Positions 54,555 to 63,713 are shown, counted from the first letter of the stretch. The stretch is 64,000 nt of DNA from Mycolicibacterium neoaurum VKM Ac-1815D (GCF_000317305.3 NC_023036.2:1116001-1180000); one strand, 5' to 3'. The notes: generated by a model not told the origin, from the sequence alone. Translations and numbers: made by a program.

Positions 54555-55694
54555 ATGGCACCCACATCCACGTCGGACTTCTGCGCCGCCTACGGCATCG
54601 ACTTTCCGCTGTTCGCCTTCAGCCACTGCCGCGATGTCGTCGCCGCGGTCAGCAATGCCGGCGGATTCGGCGTCCTGGGCGGTGCCGCGTACTCACCAGA
54701 GCGGCTGGACCAGGAACTCACCTGGATCGACGAGCACGTCAACGGCAAGCCCTATGGCATCGACATCATCGTGCCCGCCAAGTTCGAGGGCAAGGGCGAG
54801 ACGTTGTCCAGCGACGATCTGGCCTCGCGCATCCCGGAGAGCTACCGCGACTTCGTCAACAAGCTGCTGGCCGACCACGGTATCGAACCCGATCCCCGGG
54901 TGCGCACCGGCAAGCCCGTGCTGTCCGGCGGCAACGGTGCCGAGCTTCTCGAGGTGGCGATGAGTCATCCGATCAAGATGATGGCCAACGCGCTCGGTGT
55001 GCCGCCGGATTACATGATCGAGGCCGGCCGTGAGCGCGGGATTCCGGTCGCCGCGCTCGTCGGGGCCAAGGAACATGCCGTCAAGCAGGCCGCCGCCGGT
55101 GTGGACCTGATCGTGGCGCAGGGCACCGAGGCGGGCGGGCACTGCGGCGAGGTGAGCACGCTGGTGGTCGTGCCCGAGGTGCTCGACGCGTTGGCCGAGA
55201 TCGGCAGTTCGACCCCGGTCCTGGCCGCGGGCGGCATCGTCACCGGCAGGCAGATGGCCGCCGCCGTCGCGCTGGGGGCCGTCGGCGCGTGGACCGGCTC
55301 GGTATGGCTGACCACCGAGGAAGCCGAGACCGAACCCCACACCGTCACCAAGATGCTGGCCGCCAGCTCGCGCGACACCGTGCGCTCGGCCGGTCGCACC
55401 GGTAAGCCCTCGCGGCAGCTGCGCTCGGACTGGACCGATGCCTGGGCACCCAACCCGGGTGGGCAGCAGCCGCTGCCGCTGCCGTTGCAGAACATGCTCT
55501 CCGAGCCGGTGCTGCGGCGCATCGATGCCCTGGCCGATCAGGGGCACGAGGGTGCGCGGGCGCTGTCGACGTATTTCGTCGGCCAGGGCGTGGGCCTGAT
55601 GACCAAGGTCAAGCCCGCCCGCGATGTGGTGCTGGAGTTCATCGAGGATTATCTGGCCGCGACCGAACGGCTGAGCGGCTCGCTACCCGACTGA
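54555..55694 (+). CDS. Nitronate monooxygenase-family flavoprotein
   Basis: 379 residues. The TIM-barrel flavin oxidoreductase pattern is clear: [21 protein letters not shown] (about 31-51 in parts), [35 protein letters not shown] (in parts; the GTEAGGH loop holds FMN) and [21 protein letters not shown]. Members oxidise propionate-3-nitronate or act as NAD(P)H flavin reductases. CATAAT at 54543-54548 lies six bases before the ATG. It is divergent from the membrane-protein gene with overlapping promoters; I do not recall it at this place in M. tuberculosis. Confidence 0.88.
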   Translation: MAPTSTSDFCAAYGIDFPLFAFSHCRDVVAAVSNAGGFGVLGGAAYSPERLDQELTWIDEHVNGKPYGIDIIVPAKFEGKGETLSSDDLASRIPESYRDFVNKLLADHGIEPDPRVRTGKPVLSGGNGAELLEVAMSHPIKMMANALGVPPDYMIEAGRERGIPVAALVGAKEHAVKQAAAGVDLIVAQGTEAGGHCGEVSTLVVVPEVLDALAEIGSSTPVLAAGGIVTGRQMAAAVALGAVGAWTGSVWLTTEEAETEPHTVTKMLAASSRDTVRSAGRTGKPSRQLRSDWTDAWAPNPGGQQPLPLPLQNMLSEPVLRRIDALADQGHEGARALSTYFVGQGVGLMTKVKPARDVVLEFIEDYLAATERLSGSLPD

Positions 55695-55720
55695 CGGCGA
55701 CGCCGGGCGATAATCGAGGC

Positions 55721-56557
55721 GTGCCGCCAACCGAGATCGTCCTGCTGGTGGTCGTCGCACTGCTCGGCGCGGCGCTGATCACCTTCCTGGTGCTGTTCCT
55801 CGTGACCCGCCGTCAACTCGGCAGGGCACGCGCGCAGCTGGCCGAACTGCTGGCCGAGCAGGAGGGGCGGCGCCGTCGCAGGCGGCGCGGGGTGGCGCCG
55901 ATGGCCATCAAGACCGTGTTCCAGACGGCGGACATGATCATCACCAAGGGGTTGGGCGCCACCGTCCGCAACTCGATCGAGGACCTGGCCGGATGGGCGA
56001 GGGTGGAGCGGCCGGATCTGGCCCGCCTCACCGCGGACGGCCGGGTCGTCATCGTCTTCTCCGATATCGAGGGCTCCACCGAGGCCAACGCGGCGATGGG
56101 GGACCGGGCCTGGGTCCGACTGCTCGGCAAGCACAACAAGCTGGTCGAATCGCGGGTCGCCAAGCACGGCGGACACGTCGTGAAGAATCAGGGCGACGGT
56201 TTCATGATCGCCTTCGCCGACCCGGAGAACGCTGTGCGGTGTGCCGCCGACATCCAGGAGGCGCTGGCCGACTCGTCGCGCTGGGAGTCCATCCGAGTGC
56301 GCATCGGTGTGCACATGGGCACCTCGGTACGGCGCGGCGACGATCTGTTTGGACTCGACGTGGCGATGGCGGCCCGGGTCGCCGGTCAGGCCGACGGCGG
56401 GGAGATCCTGGTCAGCGAGCCGGTGGCCGCCGCGGTCGGCGATCTGGACGATATCGCGCTCGGGTCACCGCGGGAGACCGAACTCAAGGGGCTGCGCGGG
56501 ACGCACTCGCTGTATCCGCTGCTTCCGCTTGCCGAGTTGCCGGCTTCGCCGCTTTGA
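55721..56557 (+). CDS. Membrane-anchored class III adenylate cyclase-like protein
   Basis: 278 residues. One N-terminal transmembrane helix (about 4-30), a basic stretch ([10 protein letters not shown]) and a cyclase domain from about 105. The first metal aspartate is in [14 protein letters not shown] and the second in [11 protein letters not shown]. The transition-state arginine is present in AARV, but the usual asparagine five residues earlier (VNxAAR pattern) is alanine (DVAMAARV), so activity may be low or altered. GATAAT at 55709-55714 lies six bases before the GTG. The 3' end overlaps the convergent cutinase gene by 74 bases. Confidence 0.87.
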   Translation: MPPTEIVLLVVVALLGAALITFLVLFLVTRRQLGRARAQLAELLAEQEGRRRRRRRGVAPMAIKTVFQTADMIITKGLGATVRNSIEDLAGWARVERPDLARLTADGRVVIVFSDIEGSTEANAAMGDRAWVRLLGKHNKLVESRVAKHGGHVVKNQGDGFMIAFADPENAVRCAADIQEALADSSRWESIRVRIGVHMGTSVRRGDDLFGLDVAMAARVAGQADGGEILVSEPVAAAVGDLDDIALGSPRETELKGLRGTHSLYPLLPLAELPASPL

Positions 56558-57200
56558 CGAGCTTGGCGGTCCATTCGGCACCCAGTTTGACCAGGCCCGA
56601 TTCCGGATACTGGACGTGAGCGTCCCAGTCCCTGCCCAGTGAGCAGACCGGATCCGCCGGGGCGCACAGATCGGCCGTGCGGGCGCCGAAGATCGTGCTC
56701 ATGCGGGTCAGCGGATTGCCGATCCGCGCCGACGGGTTGCCGAACACCACGATCGAGGTGATGTGCGGGACTGCGGCCGCGGGCAGCGGCGCGGTGTAGC
56801 CCAGTCCGGCGATCGGGGCGGTCGCGACAACGTCGACCACGGCGGCGCCCTGGGAGTAGCCGCCCAGCACGATCTTGGTGTCCGGGCATTGCGCGACGAT
56901 GGTCTGGACCCGCTTGCTCATATCGTTGGCGCCCACCGCCGCCTTCATGAAGTCCCAGCTGGCGGGGTATTTCACGGCGTATGTGGTAATGGTTTTGCCC
57001 TTGAGCATGGGGCGCAGCGAGTCGACGAACGCCTTGCCGACCTTGCCGATACCGGCCGGTTCGTCGGTTCCGCGGGCGAACACCACTTCGACGTCGGAGC
57101 ACTCGGGGGCGGCCGATGCGGTCGCGGCGGTGGCCGGACTGAGCAGCAACATGAGCGCCAGTCCGGCGGTGGCGAGCATGGTCGGGAGTCGCGCGGCCAT
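56484..57200 (-). CDS. Secreted cutinase-family esterase (Culp)
   Basis: 238 residues. A Sec signal peptide (hydrophobic core about 8-25, cleavage near ATASAAP) precedes a cutinase domain: [12 protein letters not shown], the catalytic serine in [11 protein letters not shown], and the late acid/histidine region [19 protein letters not shown]. Such Culp proteins are exported carboxylesterases, some acting as phospholipases or thioesterases. A strong Shine-Dalgarno, GAGGAG, lies just upstream on this strand. The 5' region (57230-57310) is AT-rich compared with its surroundings and probably holds the promoter. Confidence 0.92.
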   Translation of the reverse strand: MAARLPTMLATAGLALMLLLSPATAATASAAPECSDVEVVFARGTDEPAGIGKVGKAFVDSLRPMLKGKTITTYAVKYPASWDFMKAAVGANDMSKRVQTIVAQCPDTKIVLGGYSQGAAVVDVVATAPIAGLGYTAPLPAAAVPHITSIVVFGNPSARIGNPLTRMSTIFGARTADLCAPADPVCSLGRDWDAHVQYPESGLVKLGAEWTAKLVKAAKPATRQAEAADTASASRAAP

Positions 57201-57359
57201 TTCTCTCCTCGGGGTGGCGCCGGCCCTCTACCGGCACCTCATGAGTTCCCATTATTCACAAAAATCACTCTATTAACATCCGTGACAGTTATTTGTGGGC
57301 ACCGACACGCGCGACAACGGTGGTTCGGGACACATTTCTGAGCGCAGATCTGATGCAAA

Positions 57360-58001
57360 TCAGTGCAATGCGGGATCGGCCAGTGGGGCCTCGCCGCGGG
57401 CCTGGAAGATCACCTTGCGCGCGATCTCGACGGCGTTGTCGGCGAACCGCTCGTAGAACCGACCGAGCAACGCGACATCGGAGGCGGACTGCACACCGTG
57501 TGGCCAGCCATCGGTCAAGACGGTGGTGAGCAGTTCACGGTGCAGGTCGTTCATCACGGCGTCGTCGCGCAGCAGGCGCTCGGCCTCGGCGGCGTCATCG
57601 CCGAGCACGGCCCGGCAGGCGGTTTCGGCCAGCGTGATGGCCTGCTCGCCCATCTCGGCGAACAGGTCGCGCGCCGTTTCCGGGGCGGGACCGGTTTTGG
57701 CGATGTTCGCCGCCAGCGCGCCCATCCGGTCGGCATTCGCGGCGATGGAGAACGCCGACATCACCACCCGCAGGTCGTGCGCCACCGGCGCGTGCAGAGC
57801 CAGCAGGGCGAACGCACTCCTGTCGATGCGCCTGTTCAGCTCGTCGAGCCGGTGCAAGGTGGCACGTACCCGGGGTGCGGCGTCGACATCTGCGTGCACA
57901 ACGGCGGCCGTGGCATCGACCGCGCTGACGGCGGCCAGCGCACACATCTCACCCAGATCGGCTGTCAGCCGATCGATCTGGGCGATGAATGCGGTACGCA
58001 T
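57360..58001 (-). CDS. PhoU domain-containing protein
   Basis: 213 residues, all helical, with two PhoU three-helix repeats; the acidic metal-binding pattern is recognisable in NADRMGALAANIAK (about 96-109) and GRFYERFADNAVEIAR (about 184-199). PhoU proteins restrain phosphate uptake and SenX3-type kinases when phosphate is plentiful, and mycobacteria have two (PhoY1/PhoY2). No pst genes are next to it. ATG 58001 gives the family start MRTAFIAQID. Only 44 bases separate it from the divergent azlC. Confidence 0.9.
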   Translation of the reverse strand: MRTAFIAQIDRLTADLGEMCALAAVSAVDATAAVVHADVDAAPRVRATLHRLDELNRRIDRSAFALLALHAPVAHDLRVVMSAFSIAANADRMGALAANIAKTGPAPETARDLFAEMGEQAITLAETACRAVLGDDAAEAERLLRDDAVMNDLHRELLTTVLTDGWPHGVQSASDVALLGRFYERFADNAVEIARKVIFQARGEAPLADPALH

Positions 58002-58045
58002 GATCGGTCGAAGTACCCACGAAGGCGGGCTGCCAAACTGAACCG

Positions 58046-58702
58046 ATGTCGGTTGTGCGTGTGGCGGCCCCGATCGGGCTGGCATTCCTGCCGTTGGGTG
58101 CGGCGCTGGGATTCCTGGTGGTACACGCCGGACTGGCGTGGTGGTGGGCCCCGGTCTTCGCCGCGGTGATCTATGCCGGCTCGCTGGAGTTCCTGATGGT
58201 GGGGCTGGCCGCCACCGCGGCCCCGGTGGCCGTGGTGGCGTTGACGACGCTGATCGTCAACTCGCGGCACGTGTTCTATGCGCTGTCCTTCCCGCTGCAC
58301 CGGGTGCGCGGTCTTGCCGGCAAGGCGTACAGCACCTATGTGCTCTCCGACGAGGCGTTCGCCGTCGCGGTCAGCCCGGAAGCCGCCACCTGGACCTCCC
58401 GGCAGATCCTCGGCATGCAGTGCGGTCTGCACCTCACCTGGACCCTGTCGGCGGGCCTCGGCGGTCTGCTCGGGTCGGCGCTGCCGATCGATCGGCTCAG
58501 CGGGCTCGAGTTCGCGTTGACCGCGCTGTTCATCGTCCTGGCCATCGAGGCGTACCGGCAACACCCGGACCGTGGCACCGCGCTGGCTGCGATTGTCTGT
58601 GCGGTCGGTGCCTGGCTGCTGGCGCCGGAGCAGATGCTGCTGTGGGCGTTCGCCGCATTCACCGTCCTGCTGGTGGTGCGAATGAGGGTGACCCGTGCCT
58701 GA
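58046..58702 (+). CDS. azlC: AzlC family branched-chain amino acid exporter subunit
   Basis: 218 residues, seven to eight transmembrane helices. The AzlC signature YAGSLEFLMVGLA (about 43-55; the usual form is AGSAQF) and the VNSRHVFYALSF motif (about 72-83) are present. AzlC and AzlD together export branched-chain amino acids or their analogues. CAAACT at 58034-58039 lies six bases before the ATG. It overlaps azlD by eight bases. Confidence 0.93.
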   Translation: MSVVRVAAPIGLAFLPLGAALGFLVVHAGLAWWWAPVFAAVIYAGSLEFLMVGLAATAAPVAVVALTTLIVNSRHVFYALSFPLHRVRGLAGKAYSTYVLSDEAFAVAVSPEAATWTSRQILGMQCGLHLTWTLSAGLGGLLGSALPIDRLSGLEFALTALFIVLAIEAYRQHPDRGTALAAIVCAVGAWLLAPEQMLLWAFAAFTVLLVVRMRVTRA

Positions 58703-59018
58703 CACCGCGTATATCGCGCTGCTGGTCGGGGTGGCCGCCGCGCTCACCTGGGCGCTGCGGGCACTGCCGTTCGCCGCGCTTGCGCCCATGCGCCACAGCG
58801 CCGTGGTGCGGTACCTGAGCCTGCACATGCCGCTGGGGGTGATGGTGATGCTGGCCCTCTACACCGTGCGTGATGCCCCGGAAGCCACTGGAGGTCAACA
58901 ACTCTGGTTGCTGATCGCGATCCTTGTGACGGTGGGTCTGCAGCTGTGGCGGCGGCACGCGCTGTTGTCCATCTTCGCGGGCACCGTTATTTATGTGGCG
59001 CTGATGTCGCTGTCCTGA
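58695..59018 (+). CDS. azlD: AzlD family branched-chain amino acid exporter subunit
   Basis: 107 residues, three to four helices, with the AzlD patterns ALRALPFAAL (about 20-29) and LSLHMPLGVMVMLALYTV. It is the small partner of AzlC. The GTG start lies eight bases inside azlC, as usual for this pair, so the two are co-translated. Confidence 0.92.
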   Translation: MPDTAYIALLVGVAAALTWALRALPFAALAPMRHSAVVRYLSLHMPLGVMVMLALYTVRDAPEATGGQQLWLLIAILVTVGLQLWRRHALLSIFAGTVIYVALMSLS

Positions 59019-59032
59019 CAGAGTGTGGCGCC

Positions 59033-59866
59033 GTGAGTGTCCCGTTCTGTGGCATCGAGTTGGCCCGGCGTATCGAACATGCCGAGGCCGCACTGATCAG
59101 CGCCGCGGTGGCCGCGGCCATGCGGCGCGGCACCGGCGGTTTCGCGATACCGGTGGCAGGCGGGGTCGCCGCCTACGGTGAACCGGACGCACCCTTCAAC
59201 AAGGTGGCCGGCCTGGGTTTCGCGGGGGTACCCACCGGCGCTGAACTGGGCGCGGTCGAACAGGCCAACAGCGAGCGTGGCGCGCCCACCGTGGTCGAAC
59301 TGAGCAACCTGGCCGATCCGGAGATCCTGGCGTTGCTCGCCGGTCGCGGGTACCGCGTGCTGGCATTCGAGGATGTGCTGGGTCGGGCCCTCGATGGTGT
59401 CGCACAGGCGATTCCGGACGAGATGGAGATCCGGCCGGCGCGCTCGGAGGAGATCGACGCCTGGGTGGACGTGATGGCCGAGGGGTTCGCGCATCCCGAT
59501 GGTGCGGGGGTGCCCAGCCCGGAGGAGTTCGGCCGTGACGTGATCGAGCGTGCGCACAGGGATTTCACCACCGCGGGCGTCACCGCCTATGTCGCGATGC
59601 GCGACGGGCGGGTCGTGGGGGGTGGCAGCCTGCGCCTCACCTCCGGAGTGGCACAACTGACGGGAGCCGCGACCGCACCGGCGTACCGGCGGCGCGGAAT
59701 CCAGACCGCGTTACTTGCGGTCCGGCTGCGCGATGCCGCCACCGCGGGTGCCGATATCGCGGTGGTCACCACCTCGCCGGGCTCGACATCGCAGCAGAAC
59801 GTGCAGCGCAGCGGTTTTCACCTGCTCTACACCAGGGCCGTCCTGGTGCGCGCGCCCGATCAGTAG
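59033..59866 (+). CDS. GNAT family N-acetyltransferase
   Basis: 277 residues. The C-terminal half carries a GNAT domain: TAYVAMRDGRVVGGGSLRL (about 183-201), then the acetyl-CoA loop APAYRRRGIQTALL (about 217-230), and SPGSTSQQNVQRSGFHLLYTR (in parts). The N-terminal part (about 1-135) is a second, degenerate GNAT-like half. The substrate is unknown. GAGTGT (59021-59026) lies six bases before the GTG. It is 14 bases after azlD. Confidence 0.87.
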   Translation: MSVPFCGIELARRIEHAEAALISAAVAAAMRRGTGGFAIPVAGGVAAYGEPDAPFNKVAGLGFAGVPTGAELGAVEQANSERGAPTVVELSNLADPEILALLAGRGYRVLAFEDVLGRALDGVAQAIPDEMEIRPARSEEIDAWVDVMAEGFAHPDGAGVPSPEEFGRDVIERAHRDFTTAGVTAYVAMRDGRVVGGGSLRLTSGVAQLTGAATAPAYRRRGIQTALLAVRLRDAATAGADIAVVTTSPGSTSQQNVQRSGFHLLYTRAVLVRAPDQ

Positions 59867-60489
59867 AGCTGCTTGCGGTAGTTGTCCTCGCTGTAATAGG
59901 CCTCCAGCTCGGCAAGTGACTGTTCGGCCTTGAAGGACTTGGCCAGCTGCGCGGTGCTGGGCACCGACTCCGGGTTCCAGGTCTCGGGCTTCCAGGCATC
60001 CGAACGCAGAAACGCCTTCGCACAGTGGAAGAACACCTCTTCGACCGCGATCTCCAGGGCCAGGATCGGTCGTTTTCCCTGCACCGCGAGCGCATCGAAA
60101 TAGTCTGCGTCCGAAACGATTCGGCCCGTGCCGTTGACCCGGACGGTGTCACCGCGGCCGGGGATCACGAACAGCGTGCCCACATGCGGGTTCTGCAGGA
60201 CGTTGAGATAACCGTCGACCCGTTTGTTGCCGGGACGCTCGGGAATGGCGATCGTCGAGTCGTCGATGATGTGCACGAACCCGGGCGGATCACCCTTGGG
60301 CGAGACATCGACGCGGCCATCGGCATCGGTGGTCGCCACGAAGCACAGCGGCGAGTTCTGCAGCCAGACCCGGTGCACATCGGCCAGCACGCCGGACACC
60401 TTGTCGGCCACCGCTTGGTGCGGGTGCCCGACGATCGCTCGGAGTTGTTCGACGGTGGTCACCTCAGTTGCGCTCACCCGCTCCATCAT
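59860..60489 (-). CDS. Pyridoxamine 5'-phosphate oxidase-family protein
   Basis: 209 residues. The split-barrel is seen in LCFVATTDADGRVDVSPKGDPPGFV (about 48-72, in parts), IAIPERPGNKRVDGYLNVLQNP and GTLFVIPGRGDTVRVNGTG, features of the MSMEG_1061-type branch that binds FMN. Function is unknown; activity on small amines or flavin reduction is possible. The start is uncertain: ATG 60489, ATG 60486 or GTG 60477, all inside the end of menE, so the two are co-transcribed. It converges with the GNAT gene (seven-base overlap). Confidence 0.85.
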   Translation of the reverse strand: MMERVSATEVTTVEQLRAIVGHPHQAVADKVSGVLADVHRVWLQNSPLCFVATTDADGRVDVSPKGDPPGFVHIIDDSTIAIPERPGNKRVDGYLNVLQNPHVGTLFVIPGRGDTVRVNGTGRIVSDADYFDALAVQGKRPILALEIAVEEVFFHCAKAFLRSDAWKPETWNPESVPSTAQLAKSFKAEQSLAELEAYYSEDNYRKQLY

Positions 60490-61528
60490 GCCCGCCGAAG
60501 CGTTCGATCAGGGCGCGCCGATCGAGCTTGCCGATACCGCGCCGGGGCAGGGCGTCGACGATGTGCAGCTCGCGGGGCGCGGCCGTGGGGGGCAGCGTCA
60601 GTCCGACGTGGGTGCGCACCGCGTCGATATCCGGTGCGCCATGTCCGGGTGCCGGCACGATCGCGGCGACGACCCGTTGGCCGAGCCGCTCGTCGGGCAC
60701 CCCGAAGACCGCGCACTCGGCGATGGCGGGGTGGGTGGCCAGCGCATTCTCCACCAGCTGTGGCAGCACGGTGAGTCCGCCGGTGCTCACCGCATCATCG
60801 ATGCGGCCCAGGATGCTCAGCGTCCCGGCGTCGTCGAGGACGCCGATATCGTCGGTGCGAAACCAGCCGGGCTCGGCGAACGGGTCGGGTGTCACCGGAT
60901 TGCGGTATCCCGAGGCCACCACCGGCCCGCCGAGCACGACCCGGCCATCGTCGAGCCGGATCCGCACACCGTCCAGGGGCTGCCCGTCGTAGACGCAGCC
61001 GCCGGCGGTCTCGCTCATGCCGTAGGTGCGCACGACCGGTATCCCGGCAGCGGCGGCACGCTCGCGTATCCCGGCAGGCAGCGGGCCGCCGCCGATCAGC
61101 ACGGCATCGAGTTCGGCCAGTGCCGCGGTGGCAGCCGGATCGGCCAGCGCCTTGTCCAGCTGGTTGGCCACCAGCGAGGTGTACCGCCGTCCCCGCCCCA
61201 TCCGGGCGACCGCGGCGACCAGGTCGGTCGGGGTGAAGCTCGCGGGCAGGGCGACCACGCTGCCGCCCGCGACGATGCTGCGGACCAGCACCTGCAGCCC
61301 CGCCACGTGGTAGGCGGGCAGGGCGAGCAACCAGTTTCCGGCGCCGCCGAGCCGGTCATGGGTGGCCGTCGCCCCGGCGATCAGCGCGGCCGCCGAGAGC
61401 TGGGCACCCTTGGGCGTGCCGGTGGTTCCCGATGTCGACACCACGACCGAAATATCGTCGGCGATGGGCTCTCCCGCGCGCAGCGCGGCGGTCAGCAGGT
61501 CACGTTGGCGCGCATCGTCTGCCGGCAC
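60464..61528 (-). CDS. menE: o-Succinylbenzoate-CoA ligase
   Basis: At least 354 residues. MenE adenylates o-succinylbenzoate and joins it to CoA in menaquinone synthesis. ANL-superfamily motifs are complete: STSGTTGTPKGAQLS (P-loop), the aromatic-rich YGMSETAGGCVYDG, the A7-type WFRTDDIGVLDD and the A10 lysine RRGIGKLDRRAL. The first ATG/GTG/TTG in frame is GTG 61528, but the frame runs on upstream to a CTG at 61621 that overlaps the stop of the DUF3349 gene as CTGA; that start would add 31 residues and match the four-base-overlap style of this chromosome. Confidence 0.92.
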   Translation of the reverse strand: MPADDARQRDLLTAALRAGEPIADDISVVVSTSGTTGTPKGAQLSAAALIAGATATHDRLGGAGNWLLALPAYHVAGLQVLVRSIVAGGSVVALPASFTPTDLVAAVARMGRGRRYTSLVANQLDKALADPAATAALAELDAVLIGGGPLPAGIRERAAAAGIPVVRTYGMSETAGGCVYDGQPLDGVRIRLDDGRVVLGGPVVASGYRNPVTPDPFAEPGWFRTDDIGVLDDAGTLSILGRIDDAVSTGGLTVLPQLVENALATHPAIAECAVFGVPDERLGQRVVAAIVPAPGHGAPDIDAVRTHVGLTLPPTAAPRELHIVDALPRRGIGKLDRRALIERFGGHDGAGERN

Positions 61529-61617
61529 CGGCAGGCGCGCCGCGGTCCCGCGCAGGGCGGCCTCCAGCTCCGGCAGGATCGTCGTGGCCGCGGAACCGGT
61601 GCCGACGGGCAGCGGAG

Positions 61618-61950
61618 TCAGGATGGTGATGGCGGGTCCTCGGGTTCGGGCGGGCGCGGATCATCGAGCGGCCAGCCCTGCCTGGCCAACCGGCGCCGCA
61701 CCCGCTCGATGTCCTCGGCGCGGGGCAGTTCGTCGGTGATCTCGGTGATCATCACCTTGAGGTCGATGTGATCGACGGGCGCACCGTCGAGGTGGGCACG
61801 GTTCATCAGATCCCGGGCGACGGCCTCGGCTTCCTCGTTCGTCAGCCTGCGGGTCAGCAGCGCCATCAACGGGACACGATCGGGCCCCGGCACCCCTTCC
61901 GGGTAGCCGGCGGTCAGCCAGGCGGCGATGCGCGCCAGGAAACCGTTCAC
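61618..61950 (-). CDS. DUF3349 protein upstream of menE
   Basis: 110 residues, related to Rv0543c. The helical DUF3349 pattern is plain (WLTAGYPEGVPGPDRVPLMALLTRRLT in parts), and a second, paralogous DUF3349 gene starts at 63714. Function is unknown, although the family is conserved in mycobacteria. GTG 61950 (MNGFLARIAAWL) gives the usual length. Its TGA overlaps a CTG that may be the menE start. Confidence 0.83.
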   Translation of the reverse strand: MNGFLARIAAWLTAGYPEGVPGPDRVPLMALLTRRLTNEEAEAVARDLMNRAHLDGAPVDHIDLKVMITEITDELPRAEDIERVRRRLARQGWPLDDPRPPEPEDPPSPS

Positions 61951-62023
61951 GCATCCGAAGCCTGCCAGATACCAGCCCAATCCGCTGCGTCGGCCCGCCA
62001 GTCGGAACGGGACGCGGCGTCCA

Positions 62024-62041
62024 GATGAACGTTTGGTGAAC
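62024..62041 (-). promoter_or_regulatory. Putative RegX3 (PhoB-type) site before pit
   Basis: On the minus strand, GTTCACC and GTTCATC are direct repeats separated by four bases (AAAC), the same 7+4+7 layout as the site before senX3. It lies 95 bases before the phosphate transporter gene and 74 bases upstream of the divergent DUF3349 gene. A role in phosphate control of pit is inference. Confidence 0.48.
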
Positions 62042-62136
62042 ACGGTCACCGAAACAGCTGAAATCCCAGCTCAGCGATGACGGGCAAGTTGTCCGTAATT
62101 ACGCGAAATGCTGAGGGATGTCTCAGGATTAGGGCC

Positions 62137-63381
62137 ATGAGCGCAGAGCTGATCATCCTGGTGCTACTGATTGCCACGGCACTTGCATTCGACTTCACCA
62201 ACGGCTTTCACGACACCGGCAATGCGATGGCCACCTCGATCGCCACGGGCGCGCTCAAGCCGAAGACCGCGGTTCTGCTTGCCGGTGTGCTGAACCTGAT
62301 CGGCGCGTTCCTCTCGGTCGAGGTGGCGGTCACCGTCACGACCTCGGTGCTCAAGGTCCAGGACAGCAAGTCCGGCCAGTTGCTCCCCGGTATCGATGCC
62401 TCGACGGGTTTGACGATCATCTTCGCCGGCCTGATCGGCGGCATCCTGTGGAACCTGCTCACCTGGTTGTTCGGCATCCCCTCCAGCTCGTCGCATGCGC
62501 TCTTCGGCGGACTGATCGGTGCGGGCCTTGCCGCGCTCGGGCTGGCCGGGGTCAACTGGTCCGGCGTCACCCAGAAGGTGCTCATCCCGGCAGTTGCCGC
62601 CCCCGCGATCGCCTGCCTGGTCGCCGGCTGCGGCACCTGGCTGGTCTACCGACTGACCCGCAACGTCGCCGAGAAGCGGCGCAAGGACGGTTTCCGCTGG
62701 GGGCAGATCGCCACCGCCTCATTGGTCGCGCTCTCGCACGGCACCAACGACGCGCAGAAGACGATGGGTGTCATCGCGCTGGCGCTCATCACCACCGGCC
62801 ACCTGACCGGTGACGTGAAGGAACAGGGTCTGCCGTTCTGGATCATCTTCAGCTGCGCGGTGGCCATCGGCCTCGGTACCTACCTGGGCGGCTGGCGGGT
62901 CATCCGGACACTCGGCAAGGGCCTCGTCGAGATCGAGTCCCCGCAGGGTTTTGCCGCCGAGGCCTCCTCGGCCGCCATCATCTTGAGCTCGAGCGCTGCG
63001 GGTATGGCGCTGTCGACCACCCACGTCGCCACCGGCTCCATCCTGGGCAGCGGTGTCGGCAAGCCGGGTGCGGAGGTGCGTTGGGCGGTGGCCGGCCGGA
63101 TGGCGGTGGCCTGGCTGATCACGCTGCCCGCCGCAGGCCTGGTCGGCGCGTTGTCCTACTGGTTGTCCCACGGGGTCAAGACGCTGACCGGTTCGGCATT
63201 GGTGGGCGACGGTCTCATCTTCGCCATCCTGGTCGCGCTCTCGGGCTACATGTGGTGGCGCGCGCAGCAGCAGAAGGTCGACCACAGCAACGTCAACGCC
63301 GATTGGGACGACTCGACCAACTCGGTCATCCCGGCCGATCTGCGCGACGACGCCGTCGCCAAGCCCACCGCATCGGTCTGA
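62137..63381 (+). CDS. pitA: Low-affinity inorganic phosphate transporter (Pit)
   Basis: 414 residues with about ten to eleven helices. The duplicated PHO4 signature is seen in DFTNGFHDTGNAMATSIATGAL (in parts, about 18-39), GIPSSSSHALFGGLIGAG (about 110-127), SHGTNDAQKTMGVIAL (about 205-220) and STTHVATGSILGSG (about 298-311). The protein takes up metal-phosphate with protons. I chose ATG 62137: CAGGAT at 62124-62129 lies seven bases before it. In M. tuberculosis the pit operon runs the other way, toward menE; here it is inverted and followed by its own DUF3349 gene. Confidence 0.93.
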   Translation: MSAELIILVLLIATALAFDFTNGFHDTGNAMATSIATGALKPKTAVLLAGVLNLIGAFLSVEVAVTVTTSVLKVQDSKSGQLLPGIDASTGLTIIFAGLIGGILWNLLTWLFGIPSSSSHALFGGLIGAGLAALGLAGVNWSGVTQKVLIPAVAAPAIACLVAGCGTWLVYRLTRNVAEKRRKDGFRWGQIATASLVALSHGTNDAQKTMGVIALALITTGHLTGDVKEQGLPFWIIFSCAVAIGLGTYLGGWRVIRTLGKGLVEIESPQGFAAEASSAAIILSSSAAGMALSTTHVATGSILGSGVGKPGAEVRWAVAGRMAVAWLITLPAAGLVGALSYWLSHGVKTLTGSALVGDGLIFAILVALSGYMWWRAQQQKVDHSNVNADWDDSTNSVIPADLRDDAVAKPTASV

Positions 63382-63418
63382 GCCGGCCCCGATAGTTCAC
63401 TGAATCAAAGGATTTCAC

Positions 63419-63706
63419 ATGTCTTACCTGGAGAGCATCCTCAAAGTGCTCGGTGTCGGACTGGTGCTCGGTGCGGGTCTGCCTGCGGTCTTCGCGCTCG
63501 GCCTGGTGGCCTACTCGCGCGGTGCCGACGGTCCTGCCGGTGGCGATGCGACGGCCGCGGCGCCGAACCCGGCGTTCAAGTTCCTCGGTATCGGGCTGTT
63601 CGTCTTCGTCGGATGGGTGATCCTCACCGCGGTGCTGTGGATCACCAGGGCGACGATCATCCACCACACCGGAATCGACCTGTTCCCGTTCCTGCCGAAG
63701 AAGTGA
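63419..63706 (+). CDS. Small membrane protein of the pit operon (Rv0544c-type)
   Basis: 95 residues with two transmembrane helices (about 9-32 and 55-77) and a polar, Ala/Gly/Asp-rich loop. It follows pit by 37 bases, with AAAGGA as Shine-Dalgarno seven bases before the ATG, and also precedes a DUF3349 gene, as in the Rv0545c-Rv0543c set. Function is unknown. Confidence 0.82.
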   Translation: MSYLESILKVLGVGLVLGAGLPAVFALGLVAYSRGADGPAGGDATAAAPNPAFKFLGIGLFVFVGWVILTAVLWITRATIIHHTGIDLFPFLPKK

Positions 63707-63713
63707 GACTGCG

